A stretch of DNA of 64,000 nt from Alkalicaulis satelles. GTDB taxonomy: Bacteria > Pseudomonadota > Alphaproteobacteria > Caulobacterales > Maricaulaceae. The notes under the pieces were generated by a model that worked only from the letters and a program-made list of their open reading frames with translations, was not told the origin of the DNA and made no database searches. A program made the translations under genes and the position numbers. Positions 62,821 through 64,000 of this stretch are shown one piece after another (the first letter of the stretch is position 1; every line of letters starts with the position of its first letter). The stretch covers positions 387,001-451,000 of the forward strand of contig NZ_VWOJ01000002.1 of assembly GCF_008630495.1 (NCBI RefSeq), given 5' to 3'.

Positions 62821-63654
62821 ATGGCGGACGGTGATTTTCCAGCAGGCGGGCTGATGAAGGGCAAGCGCGGACTTGTCATGGGCGTGGCCAACAGGAACTC
62901 CATCGCCTGGGGCATCGCCCGCCAGCTGCATGCGCAAGGCGCCGAGCTGGCCTTCTCCTACCAGGACGAGGCGCTGGAAAAGCGCGTGCGCCCGCTGATC
63001 GAATCACTGGGCGGCGAGCCTTTCATGGTCACCGCCGACGTGTCCGACGACGCCTCCATGGACGCCTGCTTTGAAACGCTGAAAGCCAAATGGGGCAAGC
63101 TGGACTTCCTGGTCCACGCCATCGCGTTCGCCGGCAAGGACGAGCTGCAGGGCTCGTTCACCCACAACACCACCCGCGAGGGCTTCAAGCGGGCCATGGA
63201 CATCTCCGCCTTCTCCTTCGTGGATGCGGCCAAGCGCGCCAGCGCCCTGATGCCCCCGCGCGAAGAAGGCGGCGGCGCCATGGTGACGCTGACCTATCTG
63301 GGCGCCGAACGCGTGGTGCCCAATTACAATGTGATGGGCGTGGCCAAGGCCGCGCTGGAGGCCTCCACGCGCTATATCGCGCGCGATCTGGGTCCGGCCG
63401 GCATCCGCGTCAACGCCATCTCGGCGGGCCCGATGCGGACCCTGGCCATGGCCGGCATCAGCGGCGGGCGCCAGCTGATGAAGACCGGCAAGGACTGGTC
63501 GCTCCTGAAAGAGGACACCACCATGGAGGGCGTGGCCGGCGCTGCGCTCTATCTGTTGTCCGATCTGGGCGCCTCGTGCACGGGCGAAGTCCTGCACGTG
63601 GACGCCGGCTTCCACGTGGTGGGCGTCCCCGACCCGGGCGAAGGGGAGGGGTAG
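62821..63654 (+). CDS. fabI: Enoyl-ACP reductase FabI (NADH)
   Basis: A 277-residue short-chain-dehydrogenase-fold enzyme that completes each fatty acid elongation cycle. NADH-binding GVANRNSIAWGIA, the first Tyr in LTYLGAER and the catalytic Y-x6-K in YNVMGVAK, followed by ISAGPMRTLAMAGI. It is the triclosan-sensitive type by sequence. Length and start are standard (ATG 62821 after AAGGGAGA). Its stop lies 3 bp from that of a convergent, AT-rich restriction gene. Confidence 0.97.
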   Translation: MADGDFPAGGLMKGKRGLVMGVANRNSIAWGIARQLHAQGAELAFSYQDEALEKRVRPLIESLGGEPFMVTADVSDDASMDACFETLKAKWGKLDFLVHAIAFAGKDELQGSFTHNTTREGFKRAMDISAFSFVDAAKRASALMPPREEGGGAMVTLTYLGAERVVPNYNVMGVAKAALEASTRYIARDLGPAGIRVNAISAGPMRTLAMAGISGGRQLMKTGKDWSLLKEDTTMEGVAGAALYLLSDLGASCTGEVLHVDAGFHVVGVPDPGEGEG

Positions 63655-63657
63655 GGG

Positions 63658-64000
63658 TTAACGGGCCAATTCATACTGGCCGTTTCCAAGAAAAATTAGC
63701 CACCCAGCATCACGCAGCACCTGTAACTGCTGCCTGATTTTTGGGCGTATATTATTATTGCCTGGGTATATTGTGCTCAGATGCTGTTCGTATGCGTACA
63801 CATCAGAAAGTGAAAACCGATCCTTTCCAATAAGCTCGACGCAATTCATTACCTCAGTCAACCACCCGCGCGCCTCTGAGCCCACAGACTGTAAGAATGC
63901 GGTCCTTTTCCACTGCTCCAAGACTAAATTCTTGTTTATAGTTATACCAGAGTCTACTATTTTAATTTTGCCAGATTCTGGGATTTTGCCGTAAATTATG
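63658..64000 (-). CDS. DpnI-like methyl-directed restriction endonuclease, C-terminal part (partial)
   Basis: The minus-strand frame is open from the window edge to a TAA at 63658 (about 114 codons); the N terminus is outside. It ends in a winged-helix domain closely like that of DpnI: RGWLTEVMNCVELI, SLSDVYAYEQHLS and KIRQQLQVLRDAGWL match the DpnI pattern RGWTIEILNCIDKI, TLEDMYRFESDL and KIRQQLQILRDKEII. DpnI cleaves GATC only when the adenine is methylated. The coding strand is far richer in A/T than the rest of the window, a sign of recent transfer. A shorter frame starting at a TTG (63921) is just a part of this gene. Confidence 0.87.
   Translation of the reverse strand, partial: IIYGKIPESGKIKIVDSGITINKNLVLEQWKRTAFLQSVGSEARGWLTEVMNCVELIGKDRFSLSDVYAYEQHLSTIYPGNNNIRPKIRQQLQVLRDAGWLIFLGNGQYELAR

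Overview
The window is a very GC-rich, gene-dense piece of an alphaproteobacterial chromosome, most likely from the Caulobacterales/Maricaulales group (Maricaulis, Oceanicaulis and Hyphomonadaceae relatives). The placement rests on gene content and neighbourhoods: lspA followed by a BamF-type DUF3035 lipoprotein; tsaE-amgK-murU-addB-addA-trxA in one run; comF-grxC-nitrilase-DUF1178; DUF2794; a PriA whose zinc region has lost several cysteines; and one perfect TTAA-N7-TTAAC (CtrA-type) site. It is an inference, with no 16S gene present. Almost every base is assigned to housekeeping genes, and I see no tRNA, rRNA, CRISPR array, transposase or prophage.

Layout. 1-3.5 kb (minus): two overlapping Sel1-repeat genes and priA. 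3.6-4.8 kb (minus): a cheY-cheZ pair. 4.9-8.5 kb (plus): MaoC hydratase, ribF, lspA, BamF-like lipoprotein, EamA transporter. 8.5-18.9 kb (minus): rpoH with a sigma-32-like promoter, a Baeyer-Villiger-type monooxygenase with a palindromic operator, AmpG permease, a hybrid histidine kinase preceded by three 21-bp-phased palindromes, and a four-gene Gld-like ABC export operon. 19-21.8 kb: DUF2794, a lipoprotein, and a [2Fe-2S] ferredoxin with its reductase. 21.9-31.3 kb (plus): tsaE-amgK-murU-addBA-trxA. 31.3-38.1 kb: a composite palindromic repeat, thioesterase, carboxylesterase, malic enzyme, serine hydrolase. 38.1-39.1 kb: a small accessory pocket with a double-glycine-leader bacteriocin-like precursor and a two-TM small protein. 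39.1-45.1 kb: mutS, methyltransferase, and comF-grxC-nit-DUF1178. 45.1-52.5 kb (minus): glycosyltransferase, sppA, phoD and a TonB receptor with a three-unit Pho box. 52.6-63.7 kb: rluD, cobT, lysC, ubiG, ahcY, an acidic-tailed membrane protein, LMW phosphatase, desaturase, fabI. The right edge (63,658-64,000) drops sharply in GC and encodes the C-terminal domain of a DpnI-like restriction enzyme that continues outside the window.

Functional links: AmpG (muropeptide import) with AmgK-MurU (salvage of MurNAc to UDP-MurNAc) gives the core of a peptidoglycan recycling route. LspA sits beside lipoprotein genes. The TonB receptor and PhoD form a phosphate-starvation unit. The desaturase and FabI face each other over a shared 16-bp palindrome, suggesting coordinated control of membrane lipid composition. 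The most novel-looking items are the orphan double-glycine peptide at 38.5-38.9 kb and the 21-bp-phased operator array at 14.4 kb.
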